DNA of 64,000 bases from UBA3006 sp036746695 (GCA_036746695.1 DAIODP010000001.1:1798001-1862000); one strand, 5' to 3'; positions 1 to 9,105 are shown, numbered from the stretch's first letter. Numbers and translations: made by a program. Notes: a model not told the origin generated them from the sequence alone.

Positions 1-1
1 A

Positions 2-544
2 TTTGCCGACCCAACCAACCAAGCCGCTCGCGACTTGCAGGCCGATTGCTTAGAGCAGATGGGTTACCAGTCCGAGTCATCCACCTTTCGCAACGCGTAT
101 TTGATGGGTGCGCAAGAACTGCGCAAAGGCCCACCACCTGCACCGAAATCAGTGAATGTGCGAGCACGCAGCATGATCCGCGCAATGACCATCGATCAAC
201 TGTTCGACACACTTGCAGTGCGCGTGATGTCGGAGCAGGTTGGTGGCATCAACTTGTGCGTCAACTGGACATTTACCGACCTCGCCAACACGTCCGACCA
301 CAAGTGGGTACAGGGGCTGTCCAACCGCACCATGTTTGCTCACTGTGGCCGCCACGAAGCAACCGCTGCTGCTTCGATCGTTACCACCCGTGCAACGTTG
401 TTGGAAGTAATTGCCCAGACAACGACAATCCCCGACGAGATGACTGCGGGCAACCTTTCGATTGATGGTGACGCCGGGGCATTGATCACCATCTTCGGCA
501 ACCTAGACAAATTCACCCCGGGCTTCGCAATCGTCGAGCCATAA
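2..544 (+). CDS. Alkyl-sulfatase-like protein, C-terminal part (gene cut by window start)
   Basis: The reading frame is open from the first bases and ends in TAA at 542-544, so only the C-terminal part is here. The first residues (ADPTNQAARDLQAD.. EQMGYQSESSTFRN.. YLMGAQELRKG) match the end of the dimerisation domain of BDS1/SdsA-type metallo-beta-lactamase alkyl sulfatases. The remaining ~110 residues match the SCP2-like C-terminal domain of that family. Enzymes of this family hydrolyse alkyl sulfate esters, but the metal-binding MBL domain lies outside the window and cannot be checked. A TTG at 35 could be read as a start, but the upstream codons continue the family pattern, so I treat it as internal. 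Confidence 0.75.
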   Translation, partial: FADPTNQAARDLQADCLEQMGYQSESSTFRNAYLMGAQELRKGPPPAPKSVNVRARSMIRAMTIDQLFDTLAVRVMSEQVGGINLCVNWTFTDLANTSDHKWVQGLSNRTMFAHCGRHEATAAASIVTTRATLLEVIAQTTTIPDEMTAGNLSIDGDAGALITIFGNLDKFTPGFAIVEP

Positions 545-582
545 CCGATGTATTCGGTGCTCGACCCCGCGGTCTAGGGTTT

Positions 583-1650
583 GTGGCTGTGGGGGCACAA
601 GCACAACACCGTGGGCTCAGTGCGGATTACTTGACGGGTGCGCTTTCCAAAGAAAGTGGCGGCTCTGCTCTGCGGATTGAGTCGGTGAAACCAATTGGCA
701 CGGGGCAAATGGCCGAGAGCTATCGCGTCACCTTCGCGCCTGGAACGCACGGCCAACTGAGTAACAGTGTGGTGGTCAAAGTTCCGTCACAAAGCGAGAG
801 CAGCCGCGGCGCAAGCCGAGTTACCCGTTGCTACGAACTGGAGACAAGTTTCTACGCAACGTTGCAGCAAAAAGTTGGTGTGCATGCACCAACCTGCATG
901 CACGTTTGGTACGACGCGAATGAAGACGACTTCGTTCTGGTGCTCGAAGACATTATCGACGCCGCCCAAGGCGACCAGTTGCAAGGCGCAACGATGGAGC
1001 AAGCAAGTGCGGCCGTGCAAGAGCTTGTTGCGTTGCACGCCTCGTTGTGGGATTCACCGGTGCTCGACACCATCACGTGGGCAAACAGGCACAGTTTTGA
1101 GGGCGCGGCAGGCACGCGTGATCTGCTGCGCAAAGTATTCGGCGGTTTTGCTCAGCGGTTTGTTGATTTGGTTTCCCCCGAGGTTTTGCAGTTAGGAAAA
1201 ACATTTGTCGAACGGATCGATGGATACGACGCCGCGTTCCCCAAAAACCACACCATCATTCACCGAGACTTTCGTTTAGACAACTTATTGTTCAGCACAA
1301 ACGACCCAGCAAGTGTCAAGGTGGTCGACTGGCAAACAGTAGCCATCGGCCCGGGTGCTCTAGATCTTGGATACTTCATCGGTGCAAGTTTTTCCACCGA
1401 GCAGCGTCGCGAACGTGAAGAAGCGCTCGTTCGCCAATACCACGAAGGCATCACACGCGCAGGGGTGCAACTGACTTGGCAGGATCTGTGGGATCAATAT
1501 CGCTTATTCGCCACCTCGGGTTACATCATGGCAATCGTTGCTTCAATGCTGGTCAAACAAACCGAACGCGGAGACGCAATGTTTGCAGCAATGGCAAACC
1601 GACACGGCCAACAAATGCTCGACTTACACACCATCGAACTATTTCACTAG
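583..1650 (+). CDS. Phosphotransferase of the CHK/aminoglycoside-kinase-like family
   Basis: This 355-residue protein has the kinase-fold catalytic signature IIHRDFRLDNLLF (around residue 225) followed by VVDWQTVAIGPGALDLGYF, i.e. the HxDxxxxN and DW metal/ATP motifs of APH/choline/ecdysteroid-kinase-like proteins. The N-terminal lobe holds the lysine strand (SVVVKVPS). Such proteins are abundant in Actinobacteria, and the substrate cannot be deduced. The GTG start at 583 lies 38 bases after the previous stop; no clear Shine-Dalgarno sequence is seen. The next gene starts 9 bases after the stop, so the two are probably co-transcribed and may act on the same substrate. Confidence 0.8.
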   Translation: MAVGAQAQHRGLSADYLTGALSKESGGSALRIESVKPIGTGQMAESYRVTFAPGTHGQLSNSVVVKVPSQSESSRGASRVTRCYELETSFYATLQQKVGVHAPTCMHVWYDANEDDFVLVLEDIIDAAQGDQLQGATMEQASAAVQELVALHASLWDSPVLDTITWANRHSFEGAAGTRDLLRKVFGGFAQRFVDLVSPEVLQLGKTFVERIDGYDAAFPKNHTIIHRDFRLDNLLFSTNDPASVKVVDWQTVAIGPGALDLGYFIGASFSTEQRREREEALVRQYHEGITRAGVQLTWQDLWDQYRLFATSGYIMAIVASMLVKQTERGDAMFAAMANRHGQQMLDLHTIELFH

Positions 1651-1659
1651 GAGAAAACA

Positions 1660-2682
1660 ATGGCACGATTCACCGCTCTCGACGAACGTTTCGCACATCA
1701 AATCCCAGAACCATTTCCCAACACTGTGCACTTTCATGCCGACTGGCGCGAAAGCCTCTTCTTCGTCATGCACATGCGCGACCGACCAAGCGATGTCTTG
1801 ATTCTGACGCTGGCGCATTTTCCTGCGCGCAATGAAATGGATTCGCTGCAGTTAGGTCGGGTGGGCGAATCGCCAATCATGGCTCGACACTCCCGTCACG
1901 TAGATGGCGACCAGGACGACTTTCGTGTTGGGCCAATCACCATCGACGTCATTGAGCCACTAAAGAAAGTGCATCTCGTTGCGGCACCCTCGGAGGCAAC
2001 ACCCGTCGCTCTCGACGTCACCTTCACCGCCCGCACCGCGCCGTATCAGTTGCGCAGAGGGTCGATGAAGGCAGGCTTCGAATTGATTTGGGATCAGTCG
2101 CATATGTTTCAAAGCGGCACCTATAACGGCACTTACACGCATCAAGGAACCACGCATACCATCGATAACTGGTGGGGTCAGCGCGATCATTCGTGGGGCG
2201 TTCGCGCACATGCTCGCTGTCCAATGTGGATGTGGACGCCGATCCAACTAGAAGAAGGTTTTCTGCAGGTGTGGCATTGGGAGTACCCAAATGGTGCTCG
2301 CGTGTACACCGATGGTTGCTTCGCACCAGTTGGCGGTGGCGAGCCAATTCCAGTAATCGATTTTCAACACGATTTGCAGTGGTTGGGCGCAAAGGGCGAA
2401 ACCGTTTCGTACGAACAATTCGGTGATGAAGTTCATGGCCTTGCGGGCCGTCTCACGTTCACGCTGCAGGGTGGCCGAGTGATCACGGTAGACGCCACTG
2501 GTCGTTGGGCACAGCGTTACAGCGGCATCACCATGCGACAGCCAAACACCCTGGGTGGAGGTCTGAGCGAAATGCAAATCACCACATCCGACGGGCAAAA
2601 GGGAACCGCCATCTACGAACTCACGGGCCAGTATCACCACCGGTATTTCCCAATCGCGCGCGGTACCAACTTCCCTCAGTGA
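1660..2682 (+). CDS. Uncharacterised protein, DUF7064/7065-like (CrtC/lipocalin-like beta-sandwich)
   Basis: A 340-residue cytoplasmic protein with no signal peptide. The sequence is rich in beta-strand and Trp motifs (NWWGQRDHSWGVR around residues 168-180, MWMWTPIQLEEGFLQVWHWEY), which recall the CrtC-like/tocopherol-cyclase-like double lipocalin folds of actinobacterial DUF7064/DUF7065 proteins. This assignment is from memory of the family and is not certain. A good Shine-Dalgarno sequence (AGGAG, 1650-1654) precedes the ATG. The gene directly follows the CHK-like kinase; that pairing is one I recall in Actinobacteria, but the reaction is unknown. Confidence 0.65.
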   Translation: MARFTALDERFAHQIPEPFPNTVHFHADWRESLFFVMHMRDRPSDVLILTLAHFPARNEMDSLQLGRVGESPIMARHSRHVDGDQDDFRVGPITIDVIEPLKKVHLVAAPSEATPVALDVTFTARTAPYQLRRGSMKAGFELIWDQSHMFQSGTYNGTYTHQGTTHTIDNWWGQRDHSWGVRAHARCPMWMWTPIQLEEGFLQVWHWEYPNGARVYTDGCFAPVGGGEPIPVIDFQHDLQWLGAKGETVSYEQFGDEVHGLAGRLTFTLQGGRVITVDATGRWAQRYSGITMRQPNTLGGGLSEMQITTSDGQKGTAIYELTGQYHHRYFPIARGTNFPQ

Positions 2683-2688
2683 TTTCAG

Positions 2689-2703
2689 CGCCTCAACGAG
2701 GCG
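2689..2703. repeat. Short perfect hairpin before the aldolase gene
   Basis: CGCCTC-AAC-GAGGCG forms a 6-bp stem with a 3-base loop, 7 bases after the stop of the upstream gene. No T-run follows, so termination is uncertain; it could separate expression of the aldolase gene from the upstream pair. Confidence 0.35.
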
Positions 2704-2737
2704 AATTACCATATGCGTAACGAAACGGAGCATCCAG

Positions 2738-3625
2738 ATGAACACCGAAATGATGAACAAGGCAAAGAGCGGCAAGGGTTTCATTGCGGCACTCGACCAA
2801 AGCGGCGGCAGCACACCTAAGGCCCTTCAGTTGTACGGCATCGAAGCATCCGAGTATTCGGGCGATGAGCAGATGTACGACCTCATCCATGCCATGCGCA
2901 CTCGAATCATCAAGAGCTCCGCCTTCTCTGGCGAGCGAGTAATTGGAGCAATCTTGTTCGAAATGACAATGGATCGCACCATCGACGGCAAAGGCGCAGC
3001 CGAGTTCCTCTGGGAGAACAAAGGCGTGGTTCCATTTCTCAAAATCGACAAAGGTTTGGCCGACGAGCAAGACGGCGTGCAAGTGATGAAGCCAATGCCC
3101 GAACTTGATGCACTGCTGAACAAAGCAAAGACACACAACGTGTTCGGAACCAAAATGCGTTCCGTCATCAAGCTCGCAAACGAAAAAGGAATCAACGCTG
3201 TCGTTGCACAGCAATTTGAAGTTGGCAAGCAAATCATTGCTGCCGGCCTCGTTCCAATCATCGAGCCAGAAGTAGATATCAAGAGCCCGCAGAAAGCCGA
3301 GGCAGAAGTCATGCTGAAGGCAGCAATTCTTAACGAGCTCAATGCATTGTCGGCCGACCAAAACGTGATGTTGAAGCTCACGTTGCCAAACATTGCTGGT
3401 TTCTTTGATGAACTAGTGCAACACCCGCGCGTAGTTCGCGTGGTTGCTCTATCGGGTGGCTACAGCAGGGAAGAAGCAAACAAGCACTTGGCGAGCAACA
3501 AGGGTGTCATCGCAAGTTTCTCGCGCGCACTCACCGAGGGCTTATCGGCCAAGCAGTCCGATACCGAATTCGATGCCTTGCTCAACTCGGCTATCCAGGG
3601 AATTTTCGACGCTTCCAATACCTAA
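2738..3625 (+). CDS. fda: Class I fructose-bisphosphate aldolase
   Basis: A 295-residue protein beginning MNTEMMNKAKSGKGFIAALD and QSGGSTPKALQLYGI, the hallmark of the bacterial class I (Schiff-base) fructose-1,6-bisphosphate aldolases such as staphylococcal FdaB (about 296 residues). The catalytic lysine region PFLKIDKGLADEQDGVQVM (about residues 104-122) and the second lysine/Glu region (PIIEPEVDIKSP) are present. The enzyme interconverts fructose-1,6-bisphosphate with glyceraldehyde-3-phosphate and DHAP in glycolysis and gluconeogenesis. A CGGAG Shine-Dalgarno sequence stands about 8 bases before the ATG. Confidence 0.93.
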   Translation: MNTEMMNKAKSGKGFIAALDQSGGSTPKALQLYGIEASEYSGDEQMYDLIHAMRTRIIKSSAFSGERVIGAILFEMTMDRTIDGKGAAEFLWENKGVVPFLKIDKGLADEQDGVQVMKPMPELDALLNKAKTHNVFGTKMRSVIKLANEKGINAVVAQQFEVGKQIIAAGLVPIIEPEVDIKSPQKAEAEVMLKAAILNELNALSADQNVMLKLTLPNIAGFFDELVQHPRVVRVVALSGGYSREEANKHLASNKGVIASFSRALTEGLSAKQSDTEFDALLNSAIQGIFDASNT

Positions 3626-3634
3626 ATCAGCCTT

Positions 3635-3652
3635 TATTGGCAACCGCCAATA
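3635..3652. terminator. Weak hairpin after the aldolase gene
   Basis: TATTGGC-AACC-GCCAATA is a perfect 7-bp stem with a 4-base loop starting 9 bases after the aldolase stop. It lacks a T-tract, so it is only a possible terminator or mRNA 3' stabiliser. Confidence 0.35.
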
Positions 3653-3735
3653 GGGGTGCGTCGAGAGTCAAATATTGCTGGTTATGCTTGAATCCACGCA
3701 TGTATGGCGAACCGCCACGCACCAAGGAGACAAAT

Positions 3736-4548
3736 ATGTTCACGCGTAAAAATAGCCCGCGCAAGTTTTTGTTGGTCGCTTTAACAATGATTGCTGGAGT
3801 TCTCGCCGCTCCTTTCAGCACATCTGGGGTTTCTGCTGAGACAGCCCCTGCGTTCACCTTGTCCACCAATATCGGTTCTGTCGCGCAGTGCGCCACGCTT
3901 ACTGGTTACTCCATCTCTTCAACTGGTGGTGCGGTAAGCAGCTACACCATTTCTCCGGCAGCACCTAAGGGCCTTGTCTTCAGTTCAACCACTGGTTTGC
4001 TTTCTGGCAAGCCAGAAGTTGTTGCCGCTGCAACGATCTACACCATCACTGGAACAAACTCGGCTGGCTCTGCTTCAAAGACGTACACACTGACGGTCAG
4101 TGCAGTTACCGACACTGGTATCTATCCAACATGTCAGAAAGTATCGGGAACAGTTGGCGTTGCAATCACACCTACTGCTCGCTACACCGACATCGGCATT
4201 GCTAACGAACTCAACTTCTCTGTTTCGCCAGCACTTGTTGCCGGCCTTACCTTGAACACGTCAACTGGTGTTATTACTGGCACACCAACCGCAGTTACAC
4301 CTGCAACCGACTGGGTGTACACCATCCGTATGGACGAGGAAGATACCGATCTCACGTTCTTCGCAACGATCACCATGACGATTGCTGCCGCAGCGCCAGC
4401 TACGACCACAACGACAACAACTACCACCACCACAACGATTGCACCAGCAAAGATCATCACGATCACTTGCACCAAGGGCTCGCTCGTGAAAAAGGTGAAG
4501 GGCGTTGCTCCGAAGTGCCCAAAGGGCTACAAGCGCAAAAATAAATAA
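3736..4548 (+). CDS. Secreted protein with putative Ig-like (He_PIG) repeats, Thr-rich linker and Cys/Lys tail
   Basis: I start at ATG 3736 because AAGGAG (3724-3729) lies 6 bases before it and because the protein then begins with a classical signal peptide (basic MFTRKNSPRKF, hydrophobic LLVALTMIAGVLAA, cleavage near VSAETA). The mature part has two repeats typical of bacterial putative-Ig domains (LSGKPEVVAAATIYTITGTN and ITGTPTAVTPATDWVYTIRM). A run of about 12 threonines follows, then a short basic tail with two cysteines (ITCTKGSLVKKVKGVAPKCP, then KGYKRKNK). It is exported and probably surface associated; ligand and role are unknown. In-frame codons upstream of 3736 have no support. Confidence 0.75.
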   Translation: MFTRKNSPRKFLLVALTMIAGVLAAPFSTSGVSAETAPAFTLSTNIGSVAQCATLTGYSISSTGGAVSSYTISPAAPKGLVFSSTTGLLSGKPEVVAAATIYTITGTNSAGSASKTYTLTVSAVTDTGIYPTCQKVSGTVGVAITPTARYTDIGIANELNFSVSPALVAGLTLNTSTGVITGTPTAVTPATDWVYTIRMDEEDTDLTFFATITMTIAAAAPATTTTTTTTTTTTIAPAKIITITCTKGSLVKKVKGVAPKCPKGYKRKNK

Positions 4549-4581
4549 TCGCTCGTTAATTCAGGCGGATTTTGGTTATTG

Positions 4582-5817
4582 CTAGTCGGTAATTGCCCGA
4601 CGCGGAATCCACACAAGGTAATTCCAAATCCAGTCGGCGACAATGCTCGTTCGGTTTCGCCCGCCCGAGATATAGGCCAAGTGCAGCGCTAGCCAGGTAA
4701 GCCATGCCAGCGTTCCGCTAAACCTCAACCAACTACGAACCTCTACGACCGCTTTTCGTCTGCCGATGGTGGCCATCTGGCCCTTGTCTTTGTATGAAAA
4801 AGAGCGCAGTTTTTCATTTCGAGCTAGGCGAATCAACTGCATTGCCACATGTTTGCCCTGCTGAATTGCAACAGGGGCAATCATCGGAAGCGGGCGATCA
4901 TTATCACCAACGAGGTGTGCACCATCGCCGATTACCCAAACATTGTCTTCCAACTGCAAGGTTGGTTTCACCATTAAACGATTTGCGCGGTCTGCCTCAC
5001 CAAGCGACCGCCACGTGTCGGGCGCCGTTACACCTGCGGCCCAAATCTTGGTTCCTGCCACCAACTCCGTTTCGTTAGATAGATGAAAGCTAGAAGTTGT
5101 TGCTTGCTTCACTGCGGTGTCCACCAACACCACTACACCCATTTTCTCCAATGCCTTCTTCGCATGTGCACTGGACTTGGGGTGGAAGCTAGGCAACAAC
5201 CGAGGGCCCGCTTCAATCAACGTGGTCGTTGCATGTGGCGCAATTCTTTCAAACTCCCGCGTAATTTCCTTTTGTAATTCGCTAATCGCACCAGCAAGTT
5301 CCACACCTGTCGGGCCACCGCCAACCACAGCAACGTTCAAAGCGCTCAACGGCAACTGGCCGTCTTCCACCTCTTCATAGGTGTGAATAAGCGAACGCCG
5401 AATGAGGCGTGCATCGTAAACCGACTTCATCTGCAGCGCATGTTCGGTAACACCCGGTATGCCAAACGTAGAACCCTGCGAGCCAACCGCCATGATCAAA
5501 TGATCAAACGAGACAGTCCGGTCATCTTTCAGCATGATCGATGAAGTCTCTTTATTAACGGACGAAACCTCGCCACGAATAAATTCGATTTCGCGAAATG
5601 CGGTTCTAATAGGGAATGCAATGTCGTCTTCTGGAAGGCCCGCCGTGGCCACTTGATACAGCAGCGGTGCAAACAGGTGGTACGGATTTCTGTCAATCAA
5701 CGTGATGCGATAGGAGGGCGACTTGCGCAACTTGCGAATGCAGGCAAGCCCGCCGAAGCCAGCACCGATAATGACCACGTGCTGCTTCTCGTCAGATTTC
5801 CGCCATCCCGATCCCAT
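4582..5817 (-). CDS. ndh: Type II NADH dehydrogenase (NDH-2)
   Basis: A 411-residue FAD-dependent pyridine nucleotide-disulfide oxidoreductase-fold protein. The FAD-binding Rossmann motif VVIIGAGFGGLACIRKL is near the N-terminus and the NAD-binding motif VAVVGGGPTGVELAGAI is in the middle. The C-terminal amphipathic/hydrophobic segment (SGTLAWLTWLALHLAYISG) is what anchors NDH-2 enzymes to the membrane. It would pass electrons from NADH to quinone without proton pumping. I choose ATG 5817; a longer frame to 5862 would run into the start of the divergent SDR gene. The 44-base gap to that gene must hold promoters for both. Confidence 0.9.
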   Translation of the reverse strand: MGSGWRKSDEKQHVVIIGAGFGGLACIRKLRKSPSYRITLIDRNPYHLFAPLLYQVATAGLPEDDIAFPIRTAFREIEFIRGEVSSVNKETSSIMLKDDRTVSFDHLIMAVGSQGSTFGIPGVTEHALQMKSVYDARLIRRSLIHTYEEVEDGQLPLSALNVAVVGGGPTGVELAGAISELQKEITREFERIAPHATTTLIEAGPRLLPSFHPKSSAHAKKALEKMGVVVLVDTAVKQATTSSFHLSNETELVAGTKIWAAGVTAPDTWRSLGEADRANRLMVKPTLQLEDNVWVIGDGAHLVGDNDRPLPMIAPVAIQQGKHVAMQLIRLARNEKLRSFSYKDKGQMATIGRRKAVVEVRSWLRFSGTLAWLTWLALHLAYISGGRNRTSIVADWIWNYLVWIPRRAITD

Positions 5818-5861
5818 GCACGAATAGTACCCACAGGCATCTGAACTACGGTGAGTGAGCA

Positions 5862-6809
5862 ATGAAGTTATTTGCGGGGAAAGTCGCAGTTATTACGGGT
5901 GCGGGCAGCGGGCTAGGTCGCGAATATGCCCTAGCCCTTGCGGAGCAAGGCGCATCAATAGTGGTGAACGATTTTGGCGCAACGGTTAAGGGCGAGCACA
6001 GCCAATCAAACCGCGCCGAGATGGTTGTGGATGAAATCATTTCCCGCGGCGGCATGGCCGTCGCGAATGTCGCAAGTGTGGCCGACTGGGCCGGTGCCGA
6101 ATCCATCATCGACACAGCCATCTCCAGTTTCGGCCGTCTCGACATCGTCATTAATAACGCCGGTAACAATCGCCCTTCATCGCTCGTCAACCTCACCGAG
6201 CAAGATGTCGATAGCCAACTAGACGTGCATCTCAAAGGCACGATTGCCGTCAGCCACTTTGCAGCTGTTCATTGGAGCAAGGTTGGCCCACAACAAGGGC
6301 GAGCAATAGTCAACACCACTTCAGCCGTTGGCTTGCATCCAACTTTAGGAGGAGGTGTGTATGGTGCAGCGAAGTCGGCGATTGCTGCACTCACGGTAAG
6401 CCATGCACAAGAACTTGCCCGGCTTGGTGTTCGCGTGAACGCTGTTGCTCCTTGCGCCCGAACTCGCATGGTGAAGGATTCGCCCGACGTGTTGGCGCTC
6501 ATGCCAGAAGCACAAGGGTTCGATCGCCATGCCCCAGAGCATGTTGCGCCCCTGGTCGTGTATCTCTCCAGCGATATCTGTCGCTTTACCGCTCGCATAT
6601 TTGCAATCGAAGGTCCAGATGTAGCGATCTATCAACCATTTGGTGTCGAGCAGCATTGGACTACACACAATGCATGGACGGTGGACGCACTTGCTCAAAC
6701 GTTTTCACAAATCAATGAAAGAAGTAGCACTCGGGCTTTCTTCCCAGGTGGGGTGGTGCACCACAACACTCCCTCGGGCCGCACGCTGAAGGCTCTGAAA
6801 GATGCCTGA
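5862..6809 (+). CDS. Short-chain dehydrogenase/reductase, (3R)-hydroxyacyl-CoA dehydrogenase (MFE-2/HSD17B4) type
   Basis: A 315-residue classical/extended SDR with the cofactor motif VITGAGSGLGREYALALAEQ, the NNAG motif (VINNAGNN), and the catalytic Ser..YxxxK (TTSAVG.. GVYGAAKSA). The N-terminus with VVNDFG and the length of about 300 are like the dehydrogenase part of multifunctional enzyme type 2. The downstream gene overlaps its stop (ATG 6802 inside the last codons) and is MaoC/hot-dog-like, so the pair resembles the dehydrogenase plus hydratase halves of MFE-2, in beta-oxidation or steroid side-chain metabolism. Substrate is inferred, not shown. Confidence 0.8.
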   Translation: MKLFAGKVAVITGAGSGLGREYALALAEQGASIVVNDFGATVKGEHSQSNRAEMVVDEIISRGGMAVANVASVADWAGAESIIDTAISSFGRLDIVINNAGNNRPSSLVNLTEQDVDSQLDVHLKGTIAVSHFAAVHWSKVGPQQGRAIVNTTSAVGLHPTLGGGVYGAAKSAIAALTVSHAQELARLGVRVNAVAPCARTRMVKDSPDVLALMPEAQGFDRHAPEHVAPLVVYLSSDICRFTARIFAIEGPDVAIYQPFGVEQHWTTHNAWTVDALAQTFSQINERSSTRAFFPGGVVHHNTPSGRTLKALKDA

Positions 6810-7495
6810 ACCCTCTTGGTCAATCATTGCGCAAAACCTTCCAGAGCATGCTCGTAATCCAATTCATACTGATGCAGGGGCGCAAGCGGCGGGCTTTCCT
6901 CGAGCATTGGTCGCCGGAGTAACAACGTATGCATACATGACACACCCGGTGGTTGCTGCATGGGGTGTTGAATGGCTGAAAAGTGGTGGTGGAGAATTTC
7001 GCTTCCGCAAGCCCGTGTTTGATGGAGACGTGGTGACTTGCGAGCCAACTGATGCAACTGATGACCTGCGTATTGATGTGATTACTGCAGAGTCGGTTGA
7101 GCCCCGCGCATTTTTTAATGCAGTTCGTAACGCTGGCCCGCTACAGCCGCTTCGCGATGGCGAGAAATTAGAGAAATCAACGTATGAGCTTGGCGGCGTT
7201 TTTGGAAGTGATTACGGAGCCCGCGCTGGGGACGACTTTTTGCTCTATCGCGAGACAGGAATTATCCATCCAGCAGTGTGGCCTGCGTTAGCAAACGATG
7301 TTGTGTACAACCAGTTGGCACGTGGTATTTGGATTCGCTTACGACGGGGCGATCGCAGAGGTTGACGCAGTAGTGGTTCGCCGTTTTGAGGCCCATGGAG
7401 AAATGGCAATTCTTGACGTCCACATCTCAGTCGCTGGTGAAGTAGTTGCTTCCCTCAAACACGAAGCAGTTGTGGCGTTGCTCAAAGTGTCCTAG
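6802..7495 (+). pseudogene. MaoC-like hot-dog protein interrupted by a frameshift
   Basis: The first part (6802-7365, 187 residues) starts like a MaoC/hot-dog acyl-dehydratase-type protein (NPIHTDAGAQAAGFPRALVA). It ends prematurely at TGA 7363-7365 after ARGIWIRLRRGDRRG. The missing C-terminus continues in the next frame (about 7335-7495: AIAEVDAVVVRRFEAHGEMA, then VASLKHEAVVAL), up to TAG 7493-7495. The join is at about 7335-7345. The merged protein (about 231 residues) seems roughly ten residues short in this region, so a small deletion not divisible by three is likely. It may be a real pseudogene or an assembly error. Confidence 0.7.
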
Positions 7496-7501
7496 GTTCT
7501 G

Positions 7502-9100
7502 ATGATGGAAACTTTTCCAGAAATCAACGAAACTGATCCGCTGGCCCCACGGTCAGATGAACGTGTATTGCCACCCCGCTGGATTGGGGGTGTGGTCGGG
7601 CTTTCAAGTGGAATTTTTGCCGTGGTTGTGGGCATGGTGGTTGCCGCATTAGGCAACTCCCGTTCTTCGTTTGATCTGGTGGGAAGTTCATTCATTGATC
7701 GAACTCCGCCGTGGCTCAAAGAGCAGGCCATTCAAACCTTTGGAACCAATAACAAAGTTGCACTTGAAATTGGGATGATTGGAGTGTTGATCATTGCCTC
7801 TGGTGTATTGGGATTACTCAGTCGCAAGCGGCTCACTCCTCTTCGGTTGGGCATCGTTATCTTCGGAATAATTGGCACCTTGTCTGCAATTGAACAATCT
7901 GGAGCAGGCTTTATCTCGATCATTGCGCCATTGTGCGGAGTTGTTGCTGGCCTGTTCGCAGCCCGCCTGCTTCATGGTTATCTCACCACTCAACGAAGTT
8001 TGTCGCGTACCCCTCAGCAGTCTCGTGTACCGCTTGGTTGGGATCGTCGTAGTTTTATCCGCACTGTCGGTGCTCTGGGGGTGCTCAGTGGGGGCGGAGT
8101 TCTATTTGCACGCGGCCGTGAGCAAGCCCGAGTCGAACAATTGGAGGATCTGTCTCGAGTCCCACTTCCTCCGCTTGCATCGGGAGACGCTCCTGTCATT
8201 CCAGCAACCGAATTTCATCCGACTGATCCCTACATCACACCCAACGAAAATTTCTATCGCATTGATACTGCGCTGTCATTTCCAAGGGTCGATCGAGATA
8301 CATGGAAGCTGAGAGTCCACGGGCTCGTCGAGCGCGAGAGTCTTTTTTCCATGGACGACTTACAGGCACTCCCACAAGTAGAGCGAATCATCACCCTTTG
8401 TTGTGTTTCGAACGTGGTTGGTGGCCCGCTCATTGGCAATGCTGTATGGCGCGGCGTATTGCTAAAAGATGTTCTCAAACTTTGTGGTCTCAAAAGTAAC
8501 GCCGAGCAAGTTTTCAGTACCAGTCTGGATGGCTGGACTTCGGGTTTTCCTGTATCTGCAGCAATGGATGGCCGCGACGCACTCATTGCAATCGGAATGA
8601 ATGGGGAACCGCTGCCGTTAAGGCACGGGTATCCTGCTCGACTTGTGGTGCCAGGGTTGTATGGATACGTTTCAGCGACCAAATGGTTGTCAGAAATTAA
8701 CATCACCACATGGTCGGCTGAGCAAGGTTATTGGATTCCGCGTGGTTGGTCGAGAGAGGCACCGGTTAAAACCCACTCTCGCATTGATGTACCACGACAG
8801 GGCGAAAAGGTCTCGGTGGGTAAGTTTCGTCTGGCAGGAGTTGCTTGGGCGCAGCACACTGGCGTCAAAAAAGTTGAAATACGGATCGATCGCGGTGCGT
8901 GGCAGTCGTGCGACTTGGGAATTGACCTTACCGATGATGCGTGGCGACAATGGATCTTTGACTGGGACGCAACCGTAGGTGAACACACAATTCAAGTGCG
9001 AACAACTGACAAGAGCGGCTACATCCAAACAGAGGAAGTGCGGCGCGTTGACCCCGATGGCGCCACTGGTTGGCACACGCGCACAGTAAGAGTCGTCTAA
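7502..9100 (+). CDS. Membrane-anchored molybdopterin-dependent oxidoreductase (sulfite-oxidase fold)
   Basis: A 532-residue protein with four hydrophobic segments in the first ~160 residues, then a twin-arginine-like motif (DRRSFIRTVGALGVLSGGGV, about 180-200), and then an oxidoreductase molybdopterin-binding domain (about 225-430). The putative Mo-ligand cysteine is in TLCCVSNVVGGPL. A Mo-co dimerisation Ig-like domain fills the C-terminus. The architecture (TM bundle, Tat-type segment, catalytic domain outside) is common in Actinobacteria. The natural substrate, sulfite or another S/N-oxide, cannot be told. It starts 6 bases after the frameshifted gene. Confidence 0.85.
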   Translation: MMETFPEINETDPLAPRSDERVLPPRWIGGVVGLSSGIFAVVVGMVVAALGNSRSSFDLVGSSFIDRTPPWLKEQAIQTFGTNNKVALEIGMIGVLIIASGVLGLLSRKRLTPLRLGIVIFGIIGTLSAIEQSGAGFISIIAPLCGVVAGLFAARLLHGYLTTQRSLSRTPQQSRVPLGWDRRSFIRTVGALGVLSGGGVLFARGREQARVEQLEDLSRVPLPPLASGDAPVIPATEFHPTDPYITPNENFYRIDTALSFPRVDRDTWKLRVHGLVERESLFSMDDLQALPQVERIITLCCVSNVVGGPLIGNAVWRGVLLKDVLKLCGLKSNAEQVFSTSLDGWTSGFPVSAAMDGRDALIAIGMNGEPLPLRHGYPARLVVPGLYGYVSATKWLSEINITTWSAEQGYWIPRGWSREAPVKTHSRIDVPRQGEKVSVGKFRLAGVAWAQHTGVKKVEIRIDRGAWQSCDLGIDLTDDAWRQWIFDWDATVGEHTIQVRTTDKSGYIQTEEVRRVDPDGATGWHTRTVRVV

Positions 9101-9105
9101 AACCC

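Noticed and set aside
2248..2814. Minus-strand open frame of 188 codons opposite the DUF7064-like gene
   Set aside because: Shadow of the plus-strand genes; no motif, and it crosses two real genes and their intergenic hairpin.
4182..4475. Minus-strand open frame with a long poly-valine stretch
   Set aside because: It is the antisense of the ACN-rich Thr linker of the secreted Ig-like protein; no start signal or homology.
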